DNA of 64,000 nt. Origin: Helopsaltes ochotensis (lineage: Eukaryota; Chordata; Aves; Passeriformes; Locustellidae). The notes under the pieces are model-generated. The model did not search any database. It had not been told where the DNA came from and saw only the letters and a list, made by a program, of their open reading frames with translations. The stretch spans positions 483,859 to 547,858 of the forward strand of contig VXBM01000566.1 in assembly GCA_013400155.1 (NCBI GenBank), written 5' to 3'. Position 1 is the stretch's first letter. Every line of letters starts with the position of its first letter. Of the stretch, positions 14,389 through 28,700 are shown one piece after another. The position numbers and the translations under genes were made by a program.

Positions 14389-14532
14389 GACTACGCTGAG
14401 AAGGAGAAAGCTGCTGCTAAGGCCCTGGAGGATGTGAAGGCTAACTTCTACTGTGAACTATGTGATAAGCAGTACCACAAACACCAGGAATTTGACAACC
14501 ACATCAATTCTTATGACCACGCTCACAAGCAG
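14389..14532 (+). CDS. ZNF804B: ZNF804B exon 2 (zinc finger)
   Basis: This 144-base internal exon encodes 48 residues in phase 0, starting Asp-Tyr-Ala-Glu-Lys-Glu. It holds the single zinc finger of the protein: Cys22 and Cys25 (exon numbering; codons from 14452) and His38 and His44, a C-x2-C-x12-H-x5-H arrangement of the matrin/U1-like C2H2 type often linked to RNA or double-stranded RNA binding. The acceptor is a pyrimidine-rich stretch ending in CAG at 14388 and the donor is CAG|GTAAAC at 14533. The segments ALEDVKANFYCELC and HKHQEFDNHINSYDHAHKQ match what I recall of ZNF804B, where the paralogue ZNF804A has DLKANF and a Tyr in place of the first His. Its job is poorly known; the paralogue ZNF804A is a schizophrenia risk gene tied to RNA processing and neurite growth. 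The open frame continues past the donor for 28 intronic codons, which are not conserved protein. Confidence 0.95.
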
Positions 14533-17500
14533 GTAAACCTGATAAATGTCTTGCATTACAATGGTCTCTCTTCCCTCCTCGTTGATTGTGGGACGTTTTT
14601 AAATTCATCCAAGTAGAAGACAATTCATCATTTGATGCTTTCAACTTTAACATGTGACTTTCCATTAAAATAAAATGGAAAATATTCATTTTTATCAAAA
14701 TTTCTTTTAAGCTACTCTGACTGAAAGACCTCCAACTGTAGTTTTAGATACATGCATATTGCTGATATCCTCACTTAATTTGATATATTTAAATGTGGAA
14801 TTACTTAAAAAGCACAGGCAGCGGGAAAGACCATTTCCTCAAATGACCAGGCCTTTCTTTTGACCCTTCCAGTTACAGAAAAGCCTCTACTCTTCATGCT
14901 TTTATCAAAAGGCATATGACCATGCTGTTTCAAGCTGCTTGTGCTGTTTCAAGGGCAGAAAAGAATTTGCCTGTTTTTTGGGATTTTTTGTTTTGTTTTG
15001 CTTTTTAAAGCATCTGTTTCTGGAGTTAAAATCTACATCTCATAATGTTTCTCAGGTGAAATACAATTTGCCTTGCATGCAGAACATGATACAAAATAAT
15101 CTCTAATGAGATGTTGGATTCCTGGAAAAAGATAATAAATACTATTTTTTATCACTTTTTGGCATCAGTTTTATCACATTTGTATGTGGTGGGTATATTC
15201 TACCCATATGTGCCTATAAACTTTATTTCCTGCTTCCCAATTTTCCTCCAATTTTAGCAAAATCCATATTTCAATTGGCAATATGGAAGGAAAATGCAAA
15301 TAATTCATATAAACATTTCAGAATTTAAAAAAAATGGTTTGTGAAATCCAGGAGTGAACATTTCTGAGCCTCTGAAGTGAGGGATCACATCTGCTGACCT
15401 GGCATGCTAAGCACATGTAACTAGATTCCATAGATGGATCTTTTTCTCCTGTATTTCTGCTAGTGCTTGCATATAAGTTCTCCCAAGTTGTGTGCATCCA
15501 AGTTGCCAGGGAATTAGTTGTCCTCTGTGTGACCACACTTATGGGTTCACAGGGGTCAGGAGATACATGAAAAATATGTGAAACCATTAGAAATTGCAGG
15601 TATTTCTGACAGAGAATTAGAAATAATAATGTTGAACAAAATGAGCAACGCTAAAGGCAAAACCCCTCGCTCTCCATGAATCTTATTGTCTTCTGCAGTA
15701 TCACAGAGGTTGTAAATCACCCTGGAATTTTCTGTGTGCATCTATCACAGCACTTCATTAAAAAACTGCCTGAGGTTTGCCCACTCATCAAATGCTGAAC
15801 CATCCTGCTGGATTCAAGCACCCCAATCAGCTACCTATGGGAAATAATGGGGCTCCTTTGTCCCACCACTCCTAAACCAGAGTTATGCATTTATGCGTTG
15901 AATCAAAAGCAACTCCTCTCATCACCATTCCATTAATTAATCCATAAAAATTTTATAATAATATAAAACAAATGCTTTTCCAGATCCCAAACCTGCGGCT
16001 CTAATCCCTATATATCCACATTTGCTGCACCAAAGATTTTTTCACCCTTCAGCTGTTTTTTTAAGACATCAGAAATGCATCTGTACTCAAATGGAGCCAT
16101 TTGTGCTCTTTCCTCTTCACACACTCCCCCTGCAAAAAGCAGTTTTTGCTAAATCAAACAGCCTGCTTCATGCACCAACTATGATTGGGTTGTTGGACAG
16201 GGGAGATTTTGGCAGTTTCTCTTATAAAAGGGCTTGTTTAAGCAATAAAACTCTTCTTAATTTTCAGATACATTTACTGCTTTAAAAGCTGCCAGACATA
16301 GTGCTGGAATCTAAGAGTCTGCACAGAAATGCACGACACATACAGAATACCAACTGGCAGTGCAAGCTCACCTCATCCTGCCCTTTCAGATGTAGTTCAG
16401 AAGCTCACTTAGTGCAGGATGAGCTAGCTACTCTCCTGATGTGACAGGGTAATTCAGTCTCTTCTCCTCTCCCACTTCTTACCTGGTCAGCCAAATCTGG
16501 GAAAAGCATTAGTTTGCCTCTAGGAATAGTGCAGGTGTACCCTTTTCTCTGAATTTTAGAGTCAATCACAGAAAACCCTCTATTCTTGATGCTTTTATCA
16601 ACATAATCCTTAAAAAAAAAAAAAAAAGGTTAATTTATGGTTTCCTGTGGGTGTAGCTAGCTTAGTTTCAAAATATTTATTCTGGCAGGGACATTAGCCA
16701 CCACAAGAGCTTCTTCCTCTGAAGGAATGTTTTCTGTTTCCCAGCAGAAATTTGAGGATAGCTTTAGTAATCTGAATGGATATGTTCTAAACATCATTCT
16801 TTTAACGGAGAGTAAATTAAAATGAGACACCCTTTGCATCTCAGTAACAATACAGTTTAGTCATCCCATGTGATTTCCCATTTAAATACTACTACTTCAC
16901 AATTTGTATTAAAGTGACAATGATGTTTAGAGAAGATAGAAAAGCAGAAAAAAGGATATTGCACTAAGTGCTTAATCATAAGTCTTTTGTTTGTCTTCCA
17001 GAGGAAACAGATTTTATTCAGAGAACTGTGGCTTTAATCTCCAAATATTATGGTTTCATAAAATTAATTTTGCCATCATTTTTTTTATAGATGATTTCAA
17101 CCAGTTTTTATGGCTGGAAGTACTGAGTCCTGGGCCTAGAAGCTGGCATACCAGGCCTCCCTGTCCTCAGAGACTGCAAAATGTTATGATGACAGTCTGG
17201 CCTTGTTTGCATAAACGGTCTTTCTGCTGTCTTTCTGTTAGATTATTCTAAAGCATAATTCTAAAGTATATTCAGACACACTTTGTCTCTCTCTCTCTGC
17301 TTGCTACATACCTTCAAATTTATAGACATAAAAATATGATGTAAGTGTACATATCTATGCATAAAATTTTGACAGACCATCAAAGATCAATGCCTACATC
17401 TTCATTATCTTCTAACTGTAATGACCCTGGAAAGTTCTAATATTATTTATTTATTTTTGAGTAACATTGTCTCACTATTAGGCAATTCTTATTCCTTTGG

Positions 17501-18442
17501 TTGTCTAGCCAGCATTAATCTCAGTATCTTTCCTGACACACTACAAGAATTTTTCATTGATGTTACCTGCTATTGGAAATTAATTTCTTTCAGTGCAGGG
17601 CTGGATAAAGTGAACACAGAAAAATCTGTGTTCTGATTGGAAGTTTGCACTCCCACCCAGCTTTACCTGAGCCCTCTGTTGTTAAACCTGGTACTTGACA
17701 AGGCTGGGGCAGAGTGTGAGTGACCTCCCTGGGGGAACCTAACCTTTCATCACTGTACAGCCCTGTGCTTACATCTCTCATTGGCCCACCACATATCAGC
17801 TAACCCTCTCGAAATCACAGCTTTTTTCCTTTGGGTTTTTGTGGATTTTTTCCTGTGATTTTACAAAGTCGGGGGCAGCAGCCATGGGGAGTAGCCCATT
17901 TGATAAATCTGCAGTTTCTCTCCTCAAGCATCAAGGTGAAGGACGCTTGCTGTCACTTGCTCACTGCATTCTCTGCAGCAAAAGTTAACAGCAAAAGTTC
18001 CATCAGAATGGAAGCAGTTCAGATAGCTTCAGCCTTGGCTCTGCTGAACACTGAAAAGCACAAGGGTCCTGGTGTGAATTCATTCAAAAGTGCTCAGGAT
18101 GTGGATAAACAAGATAGGCTGCTACCTGAAAATGTAATATATGTGTGAGTGGGCTAAGCTGAAAATTATGTATAAGTGTAGTTCTTTTAAATCATGTTGT
18201 TTGTGTCTTTAAAATGAAGCCAAACTTGAGCAGAGATGTCTATTTGGTGGACATTATTAAATGGAATCTTTTAATAACTCCAGTTCATGCATAGTGTCCA
18301 TCCATTCAGTTAACATCAAAGTAGTTGGAGCTTTCAATTTTTTGTATAAATAATCCTTAGCAATTAGCAAGGCTTTTAGATGTCAGCAAATGAGAAAAAT
18401 CACAAAAATCTATTCCATGTACTGTAATATAATAATTGTGAT

Positions 18443-18459
18443 GATAATAATAATAATAA
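18443..18459. repeat. Short (TAA)n microsatellite
   Basis: About five TAA units in intron 2. Confidence 0.8.
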
Positions 18460-20208
18460 CAAATATAAGCGGCAAAAAAAACAAGACTGCATTGCCATCT
18501 TGGGGTTTCTGATGACAAAGCAAGTCTTTAGTTTTGTTGTCAAAATTTAACCAAACAGTTAAATGCATCACATTCTCTCATATGATGAAAAATACACAAA
18601 CTAACAAAAAACCTGTAAAAAGCACCTGACAATATAAATTTTAGAGTCCTTGAAGCAGACAGTACCACATAAGGAAACAGAACTTTCAGTCTACTCTAGT
18701 TTACATGGACATACCTGTATTTTAGTATTTACATCCATGCATACTAGCATTTGGTTATATTTTTGGTATGATAGCCTGATTTAGTGTGTACAGCTGTTGG
18801 CACTTACTGTTAAGCCTTTATGGTGCTTGTGGATTTAAACTCTAATTCAGGCAGAGATTTAGCTCCTGTTAAACATCAAAGCTAGCAAATATGCTTACAT
18901 TTCAGCTAGCATTTCTGCTACCACCCAGAAAATGCACTGACAAGTTAACACAGAGAAAGCTCCAGGAATGAGTGTAAATGCTGAGATTCTGTTAGTTCGT
19001 CTTGAGGGTGTTCTTTCCAGCATCTCCATGTTTATTGGAGGAAAAGTAAGTCTTCTCTTTTGGTGCCAAGGTAAACCTGTATTATCCAAACAATTTTCAA
19101 TTGGAGGAAAAAAAAAAAAAGGTCCCCTACTATGTGTGCTTGAGTAGGCTCTGCTTTTTTCCCTTGAAGCATAGGTGGACCCACAGTTCCCAAGTGGGCA
19201 GGACTGAGGTTCTTCCCTGTAGCCCCCGCTCGTGTTCCTCTGCCTCAGGATATCGGCCTTTACAAAGCTGACCCTCTAAAAGCAGGACGCTGGCTCTGAC
19301 TCTGTAGGGCCAAGTTTTGCACATGAGGTCTGTACTCTGTGGCCTCCTCAGGAAACAACCTGAGTGCTGAAAGACCTCATAACCTCATTGCTTTCAGTTA
19401 GCAAGTGGTGCTGTCTGCAGTCACCAGGATTCCACTCCTGTAATGCACAAAAAATCACCCTGGTTTGATGCTTGTCAAGAAATACATGCATGCTTGTAAC
19501 AAAACTTTCACATTCCTCACATCCCTAGTAAGATTGAAGAAAAGAAGTCAGACAAGAAAAACAGTAATATGATGTTAGATTCCCTCAAGCAGCTGGTTTA
19601 TAAGTGGACTTGAACTGCTGCAAGAATTTTGTATATGTTGCAGTTATTGTCCTCTTTAACTGCCAATGGATTTCTATGCTCCAAAGCAACTACCACACAC
19701 AAATTGTAATATGTGTGCAATTTAGATGGTTTAAAATTAGGCCCAGTCATGAAAACTGTGAACTCTCTAAGAGGTAGCCCTATAAGCAGCCCCCTCATGT
19801 AATGATATTTAAATGCATAAAATGAAGGCTGCTCATATGTTTTACAAGAGTGGGGTGTTAGAGATGAAAGTTATTACTATTTATACTTTCCATCTCCAAA
19901 ATATTTACCATACATATCTTTAGTCAAATTGGATGTTTTTGCAACATACATCAAAATATTGACAGTATGATTCAATATAGTCAACAGTTTCACAGATTTT
20001 TTTCCACAAAGTATTCTCTTATTTCAGTGATTTGCCTGCTTATTTCTAACTTTAGACAAATCTATTACCAGTTTCTATTTTAACTATCTCCACTATATTA
20101 TTTAAAACGAGCATCTCTTCCAGTATAACGTTTGTCAGACACTTCTGTTTCTTTGCAACATTTTTCAGCTTGAATTTGGGGGTATGGATGTTTTGGAATT
20201 CTCAACTG

Positions 20209-20229
20209 TTTATTTATTTATTTATTTAT
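20209..20229. repeat. (TTTA)5 microsatellite
   Basis: Five consecutive TTTA units in intron 2. Confidence 0.9.
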
Positions 20230-23200
20230 CTACAATACAAATAACGATTCAATTTTCTCTGCTCTATCCTTCTAAGCACATCTTTCTCTCCCTTGGAAAA
20301 AGCATAATCTTGATGTTTCTAGTCCAGTCTAGTTTCTTTTTATATGAAGACCAAAGCTAAAAGCAAAGAATTATTTTCTATAGTCTATCCTATAATTTCA
20401 GTGTCTTTTTGCCTTAAAGACACTTTTTTCTTGCTCATTGTGAAACCAGCAATTTTCTTGTTGCTATTTATTCCTATGCCATTTATTACATCCTCTAATT
20501 TTTGTTATAGCTTCACACTTTCTTTGCTGTTCATCATACACTGATTTTCAGTGTATATTCTTGTTCATATTTCCAAAAATTACTTCCACTCTGATTGTAA
20601 CTGTTCCCGAAGAGCAAGTTTTTGGTAATTTCTTGCTGAATAGTTATGCTTTTCTCACACTGCCTTTTCCATAATTAAATTTAAAAGTTTTTCACATTCT
20701 TTCGGATTTTGTTCATGTGAATTACACACATCATCATCACACTTTCATTCGTCATTCTTGATTCTAAATTAGTTTTGATTGCAAACTAGATTACTCCAAT
20801 GGTACTGGATTTTTAGATACAGAACTGATCGTGATGCTTATAATTAAGATTTGAAAACACTTTGTATTTTAAGAACAAGCTTTCCATTGCTTTTGGTTAC
20901 TGGGCTGAAATTTTGTTTATGGATCATAAGCTTTAGCAAATAGCAAAAATACATAGTATTTACAAAGTCAAGAATAAAGAAGTGAGAAGGATTCAGAATC
21001 AGTTCTGTTGGGACACCCTAAAGTGATACTTTTATGTATCTGCCCTTTAATGAAATCTTTAATCTCAGGTTGCATGTTTTCACTGAGGAAATGTCCCTGA
21101 CTCAGTACTGAAGATGGACTGTACTTTAGAATTTCATCCATTTTGTGTAAAGGATGCAGCTGCTGCCTGCAAAAGAACTGATGATGAGAAATGAGGGGGA
21201 AACAGAAGGAGAACAAGTGGGTTTGGGAAGCAATTATGGAAATAGGTGTGGACAGAAGCAAGAACAGCAAGGCATGGAAATATCACTCAGAAATTAGAAG
21301 AAAAGGGAGAGGAAAGAGTTACAAGATGAAGGACCAGGAGAAATAATCAGTAAATAAGGAGAAATACCAGGATAAAGCACAGCAGGAAACTCTCAAATTC
21401 AGCCACTTAGTGCCACCAATGTCTAAGCCACTGCATTTAGAGATGTAGAATTGAGTGAATAGGCCACATTTCACAATTCTAATTCTTTTAAAGACAGTAC
21501 CATAGATATTGTATTGGCACACAATACAGTGTTGTATTGAAAATAATACAAAGGATTTACACAACATTAAAAAAAAATGGCTGGGGTCTGGAAAAAAAAA
21601 AAGAATGGAATGCATAATGATGTTTTCATATATATTTTCATCTTTTACTACTGATAGATAATATAAGACCCACATTTTCTTGTCCTGAATGCTTCCTTCT
21701 TTTATTTAGACACAGGGAAATCCTGCCTTCCATAAAATGCTTGCATCACAGCTGCTGTGCTTCCGAGCACCTGCAATCCAGCAACTCTGAAACGCTGAAG
21801 TAGCAGTTCAGGGGAACAGACAATCAGGTTGTGTCACATCACAGAAACTAATGCAAATAAGGGTAACATAAAGCAAAACAGCATGACATCAACATTTAAG
21901 TAAAGGAATAGTGCACAACATATGCACAAAAGCAGGACATAAACAGCACAATAATTCCGTGGGTTCACCGTATTAAAAACATTTATTTTCCCAGTTTGCA
22001 ATTAGCTTAAAATGAATGCTTGATTTACAATATCATGCAATATTTTCTTAAGTGGTATGAGGGGAGGCTTGTATTTATAGGTCTGCTACACAGAGATGCT
22101 TCAACTACACACCAGAGAGAGTGCATGCACCAGAGTAGCTCCAGAGCAGCAGAAGCAGCGTTGTCAAATACCACTGAGCACACTCCGGTGATTAGGAGTG
22201 ACTCAAGGCAACACATTCCAAAGAAATGTCACCAGAAACAATTCTTTATTTTAAACTTACCAGTCTGTGCAGATCAGTGAGCTTCATAAAGAACTGTTAA
22301 ACTTGCTGCCCTGGCAATGCTTTGCTGTTTTCTTATTACTTAGTGATAAAGTAAATAAATTGGCAGTATTCATCCTTCTTAAATTGCATGTTACTTAGAA
22401 TAATGAGATTCCTATCATCATTAGCCCTCAAAAAAAAATTCTTGCAAATAATGCAGAGGTTCTTTTATATTTAGTGTCTTGATAAGCTAAATTGTTAATG
22501 CTAGATGCTATGGAATTACATTTGGTGTTCTTTAGAATGAATGTTAATTAATATGTAAATTAGCAATTTAACCCTCTTTAAATTGGAAAAAACCCCATGG
22601 GACACCCAATTTCATAGCTGTTAATGATGGTCCAATGACTGTAGAATATTTCTTAAGCATTTCATTATATAAGGAATTACAAAAGTGTACTATCAGATTT
22701 TGGCATTTAAGGCATAGCAATAACCAGAATGTCAGTTAGAGGAAGTGCTTTTCATTAATGCCTCTATTATTGTTCTTTCCGTTCTTCTCAGATGGTACAC
22801 TTTTTAATTACTAAAGTTTTAAAAGTAATTTTTCTAGCAGGCGGAATAGTTGATGCAATGTAATGGATAGCTTATTAAAATAAGCAAGGAATTGTAAGGA
22901 TTGCATCTGTAACAAAACCAAAAAATATGATGTCAAACCACAGAAAAATACAAAATTACTCCACTAAATATCATTTTAGATTTTAATTTTGTACAATAAA
23001 TCCTCAGAGCATGAAGGAACACATTCTTCTTCAATTATATTTAGAGAAGAGTTGCAATTAACCTGGTGGAAACTCAGCATCTCTGGTTCAAATAATTTCC
23101 CATTGCTTCAAACTTTGCTCCCATTTAAAATACAGACAAAGGAAAAGATCCCAAAACTAAATTAATTAAAACATTCTGTTATGACTGTTTTAACATGGCA

Positions 23201-24786
23201 AGGATAGCTGGAACCAAAACCAAAAAACTAAAACATTCCATTCAAATTAAAAAAAATGTATTTTGACCAGGTCATGCTTCTTTATCCTAGTGCATAAAAA
23301 GAGTTATCAGAATCAACATATTCCTTTGTGATTCTGAGTTCTGAAATGCTAATACATGCAGAACATAAAATATTACTTAATTAAATGAGCTAGGCATGTA
23401 GAACCTAAATATTTATGTTTAGATTATTACTCCCTGTTAACCTTTAAGCCAGATTGAAGTCGTGCCTGTGTTATTTAATAAATAAGATAAATTATGTTGG
23501 GTGTTGTTGTCCTTTTAAACATCTCTGTATTCAGGGATGCAGAATGTTTCCACTTTTTAAATACCAGATATAAGGACAGTAGAAGCAGCATAAACAGCAT
23601 GTTTTTATCTACCTCTATGCAGAATGTTACCATTCATATGAAACTCTTTGTTCCCAATGAACTAGCAAGAACTGGGCAAGACTGAAGGCAGACCCACATT
23701 CTATTTCCCGTGCCAGCTTCAGAAGACTGGCAAATATTACATAATACTGTCTATAGGCCACATATTTTGCACAGTTGGTTGGGTTTCTTGTTTCAGATCT
23801 GTAGATCTGGAATACCTGGTGCCATTCTAAGGTCAGGGTCTATGGTATCTACAAACACAGAGGTGAGAGAGGCAAAGCACTGCCTGATGTTGTGAGGGGC
23901 TTTGGGGACCATGTGTTCACCAGTACTTGAACTCATATTCGAGGAATGAGTTTTCAAACAAGGTATTATTCGACCAGATTAAGGAACCTGTTCCACAGGA
24001 TATGCCACATCTGTACACATCTTACCTGAGGCAGTCCTGTGCCATAATCAGCTTTTTGAAAATACAGCAATTAGGCATCATAGCAAAATGTTAAACATTG
24101 TTCACAGAAAAATTACGTTTATCTTGGCTTCTGCAAAACTTTTGAACTAGCTGATAATTTTCCCTCACCTGAAAAAAAATGATAACACTTTTAATCCCAG
24201 TGACATACACAAACTATATGTGGCACTATAAACATCTGTCTAGAATCTGCATCTAATATAGTTCTGATCATTTTTAAATACCTGCACCTTCCAAGCAGTA
24301 ATTAATATGCAAGAATGTAGCTGCACAATTGATTCCTGGAGTTTTAAGTCATGCTTATCAGCTATGTTAAGAAACCTTACAATGTGCCTTGTACATCTTT
24401 AAGGGGCATTCCTAGCTGAAATAAGTATTTTAAAGCAAAATAGAAACATATCTGTGCATCACCAAGACAGCAGTAAAAAGGCTGTAATTTATTATCCTTA
24501 CTTAGTTAAATGCAATAATTAACATATTTTAATGTATCTTTAAGGGAAAAATAAAGGACATAACCCAGACTGATTATAATTTCACATTTTTTACAGTTTT
24601 GTAATAATTAGGCTTTATTAAAAGTCATCAAAAAGACAAGGGCTCTTTAAGCATCTTAGATTAAATTTCAAGGAAATAAATAGAGCAATGTAGGTGACAT
24701 GCATGTGAATACCAAACAAACACACTAATACAGGTGATGGGACAGCAAAAAAATATATATTTCTTGAAAAAAAAAACAAATCAAAA

Positions 24787-24806
24787 CCAAACCAAACCAA
24801 ACCAAA
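24787..24806. repeat. (CCAAA)4 pentanucleotide repeat
   Basis: Four exact CCAAA units, preceded by an A-rich stretch from about 24768. Confidence 0.85.
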
Positions 24807-25633
24807 CAAGCCTAAATTTTCAGGAAATGTTTTTAGACCAGAATGGTCACTCAGGAATGTGATAAGATCAAAACTATATTTCATACAGAATTATTACATC
24901 ATTTAGTTTCAATCAATTTGAAATAGTTCATAGAGATTGACATACTTTCTTCAGCAGTGTTACCTTAGAAAAATACATTTCAAAATTTCTTGTAGGTATG
25001 TCATAATATTTTTGTAATAATAATTATAACATAATGACATCTTTCGTTATTCTTGAGTTTCAGAAATTATGAAAATTGCAACTTTAAGATATGCTGCATT
25101 GCTGTTTATATACAAGCCACTTGATAATCTCATTTTTTATGTAAATTTTCTGAATTTAATTCTCCCATTAAGACTAAAAAGTGAAGAAATCCCAGACATC
25201 AAAGTTTTCTCCACAGCAGAAATTCTAGTCTTTTAACAAATGTGTAAGTATGGAGGAATTGACAGACACCCCCTGAAACCCTGTGACATACTTTATGCTT
25301 ATAGTTAGCATTTCTTGGCTTGTTTTCAGCTCTTAGCATGTTGATGGATTCCAAGTCCTGCATCCTTCAAAAGAGACGCCTAAATTCTTATGTTGAAAAG
25401 TCACATTCCATTGATGTGTGTTTACACTTGCCATTTAGGATCTGTGGTATTCAACAGGGTACTAAATCATTCCTGGCAGAGGAGAGACAACGTATGGCTT
25501 GTATTCTGAACCTGCCCTGGATCTCCCATCTTAGCCCAGATTGTGTGAATATCAAATCAGATTTAACTGAGAAACTATAGGGTAAAGTAATATCGTGTTT
25601 AGGGGTAAACCAATGCAGTTTAATAAGGAGCAG

Positions 25634-25785
25634 TCTCCCCAGGCCGGCGGTCACAGCACGAAGCCTGAGAGTTCAAGAAGTGTTTGGACCCTGCACTCAG
25701 GCACATGGTGTGACTCTTGGGGTGTCCTCTCAGGGCCAGGAGTTAGACCCAATCCTCCAGCTCAGAATATTCCGTGATTCTGAGG
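25634..25785 (+). mobile_element. CR1 LINE 3' end fragment
   Basis: The segment with GTGTTTGGACCCTGCACTC, CAGGCACATGGTGTGACTCT and GGGCCAGGAGTTAGACCC resembles the 3'-terminal part of an avian CR1 subfamily. It ends in a decayed version of the TTCTATGATTCTATG tail (here ATATTCCGTGATTCTGA). Only about 150 bases remain, as expected for a strongly 5'-truncated insertion. Several bases normally found between the GACTC-like block and the tail seem to be missing. It lies in sense orientation in intron 2. The identification is from memory of the consensus. Confidence 0.7.
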
Positions 25786-28700
25786 TAGTTACTAATATTT
25801 AGGTACAAAAATATTACCTAAAAGGTACAATGTAATTTTCACCCTTCAAAAGGAATCCAGAATATTCAGATTAATCCCAACTTTTCTTCAAAGCAACAAT
25901 AATTCTTCTCATCAGCTCACAATGATCATCTTTTCTGAGTTCTGTGTTACTTATATATAATTTGAGCCTAACTTACACCAAACATTCATTTAATTGACAT
26001 AATCTTTTCTCTCAATAACCTGTGTCAGATTCTGATTTCCTTCCCATTTTGAAATTTAGAACACTATAATGTCCGTTTTCTTGGCTAAAAAAAAAAATAA
26101 AGATTCTGGCTTTTGATTTGAAAATAATAAGAAATTGGAACAATTCCCATGTAAAACAACAAGTCTTAGCCTAATACATCTAGACATGGAGTGCATCAAA
26201 AGTATACAGCAATTGTTACAGAAATTTTGGTATTTCAGGGAAATGAACAATTTTTTTTTCTTATATAATTCTTTTTTATTGTTACAGAAGGTCTCTCTAA
26301 AAGCTAAACCTATAATACACGGAAAAACAAAGTTTTTTTTTTCAGAAATTAAAATTATAACATTTAATCCAGCTGCCCTACTTTCCCTTCAGAACAGCTT
26401 CCAGTATTAACCCACCTAGTCTAAAGAATGTAAAACCACTATCACTGTATTGGATTTGTGTTGCTGCATATTTAAAGAGACTCCTTTTTTATTTCAGTAC
26501 ATATACTCACAGTATTTCTCTTTTTTTGCAAGAAATAATTAAAATTCGGGGATGTAGAAAAGTATGGGTTATTGGGATAAGAAGCCATGGTATAAATAAA
26601 AGAGCAACTTCAAATTTTATAGGAATGAAAATTTCATGGGAGGGAGTAGCAAAGCTTGTTTTAAATGTACTTTGTGTCAAGTGATAGGAAAGAATTCGAA
26701 AAGTGATATAGTATTTCAGAAACAGTGAATGATAGACTTTTTGACTATTAAACATGCTGATGTCTACGTGAAATACTAGATGTGTTTATAGTATCATTTC
26801 ATGTAAGAGTGAAGACAGACATCATCTGGAGCATGGATAAAAGGATAAGATTAAATGTTACCTCCCATAATTCCAGACAATGTAAGAGGTTAAAAAAAGT
26901 ACCAGAAGATTGCTCTAATAAAAGTACATCATGTTCATTTCTACTCTCTTTACAGCAAGCAGTTTCTAGAATACTGTTAAAAATTTTAAATTATGGCATC
27001 ACAATTTAAGTGTGTGAAGTTTCAGCTCAGTGACATGCTGCAGACCAGTAAGTTTAAGGGTACAAAATACAAATCACAAGTTGTAAATAAATAATATTTT
27101 AAGCACATGCCAATTAAAAGGGAGCTAGACAGGAGCAAAATATCTTTATCTTTATAAACTGGAAAATTAGTGCAATTCACTCTTCACAGCTTGGTCATCT
27201 GTTTCCATGACACATTGAATTTGCTTAAGAAGCACCTTATTGCTCTTGTTATTTCAGAAGGAAATGCTTTTTAAGTGGGAAGAGAGATTCATTAGCCAAG
27301 AAGAGGGAACAAAGGACACTAACATCAAAGGAGAGAACACACAATAAAAATAATATCACAATATCATTTTGTGATATTTTATCACTAATTACACAATATT
27401 AATGTGGAGCAAAATTGGAAAATAGTTAAACAAACTATAAAATATAATGAAAATAACCTTTTTAAAAATCAGTACAGCATACTGAGATGTGTTCTTAGAA
27501 GATTGTCTCTGATAAACAAAGGTTAAACCAAGCTCTTGAATTATTATCCCTGAAAAAACAAAAACAAGAACAAAAAACCCCCAACATCTGTTCATCTTTT
27601 TCTACAAATAAACCAGAGACTGGAGCCTAAAGTGTTACTCCAATCCTATGGATGAAGAAATTAAAATTAACACATCTTCCATCTGAATGTTCTGCCTCTG
27701 TGGGTCTCACTTATGACAAGAATAGCACAAATACCCTTCATCCATATTATGGGTCTTTAAAAATAATAACATATGCATTTAAGCTGATCTTTAATCTATA
27801 TATTATTAGCATTATGGTGATCAACACAGACATACGGGAAATAAAAAAAGAGAAAAAATTGTATTTGGCAAACGCAAATAAAATATTTGCATATGTCTCT
27901 TTAAATAACAAACTCTAACATACTTCTTTTAGAAACTTAGTTTCATAAAGGTGAATGAGCTTGTAAAATGGGCTGGGAGGAGAAAATTAAACAGAAAGAT
28001 GTGAGAGAGAACAAAGAAATTTCAAAGTGCACTTGGCAGATGGTTTAAGAACACAAATCCCTGAACAGAAAAAGACCAAATAGGTTATAAACAGCTAATC
28101 TCATTTAGAAGGAAAGTCAATTCTCTCTGTCTTAAATTTATAATAAAGGAGAGAAAGGAAAAATGGATGGTAAATACCATAAATCACAAGTGTAGAAATT
28201 GGAAAAGAAGTGATGGAGGAAGTAAAAAGGGCAAAAGAAAAATAATCTGTAGTCATCAGAGGTGAGGGAAAGAAAGTTTCTGAAAATATATTGAGAACAT
28301 AAAGTATCTTCTGGTCCAAATTGAAATTATTTACCTGTTAACAGTGATGTAAAAAAAGACTATTCAATACAGATTTCTGTTCTATACTTGGAACAAAGCT
28401 AGATGCCTTAACATGATGTTCGGGATGATTGTGAAGTACCACTCTATCAATAGTTAAGAAGGACCTTAAACAATATATTCTAGAAAGAAATATTTTTGTC
28501 TTAGCTGGTTCAGGCCATAAACTCTCATAATAATTAATGGTGATTTTTAATGAGTCTCAGAGCACTAGAAGAAAAAGCATCAAGCTAGATAATGCCATGG
28601 TAGGATTTAAAAAGAACAAATGAGAAAATCTGTCATTCTGACATTAGTGCCAAGGAAAATACTGGCATGACTGATACGGGTCTCCATAAAATGTTGAAGA

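Noticed and set aside
14533..14616. Read-through of exon 2 into intron 2 (28 codons) as a possible alternative 3' end
   Set aside because: The GTAAAC donor is strong and phase-compatible with exon 3. No good poly(A) context was seen just after the stop.
15318..15587. 89-codon minus-strand frame containing Asn-Thr-Gly-Glu-Lys, reminiscent of a zinc-finger linker
   Set aside because: The flanking Cys and His spacing does not fit a C2H2 finger, and no second finger is present. It is probably chance.
21319..21675. 118-codon open frame on the minus strand in intron 2
   Set aside because: It is Phe/Tyr/Ser-rich from AT-rich DNA, with no domain and no splice context. Frames of this length are expected by chance in 64 kb of such sequence.
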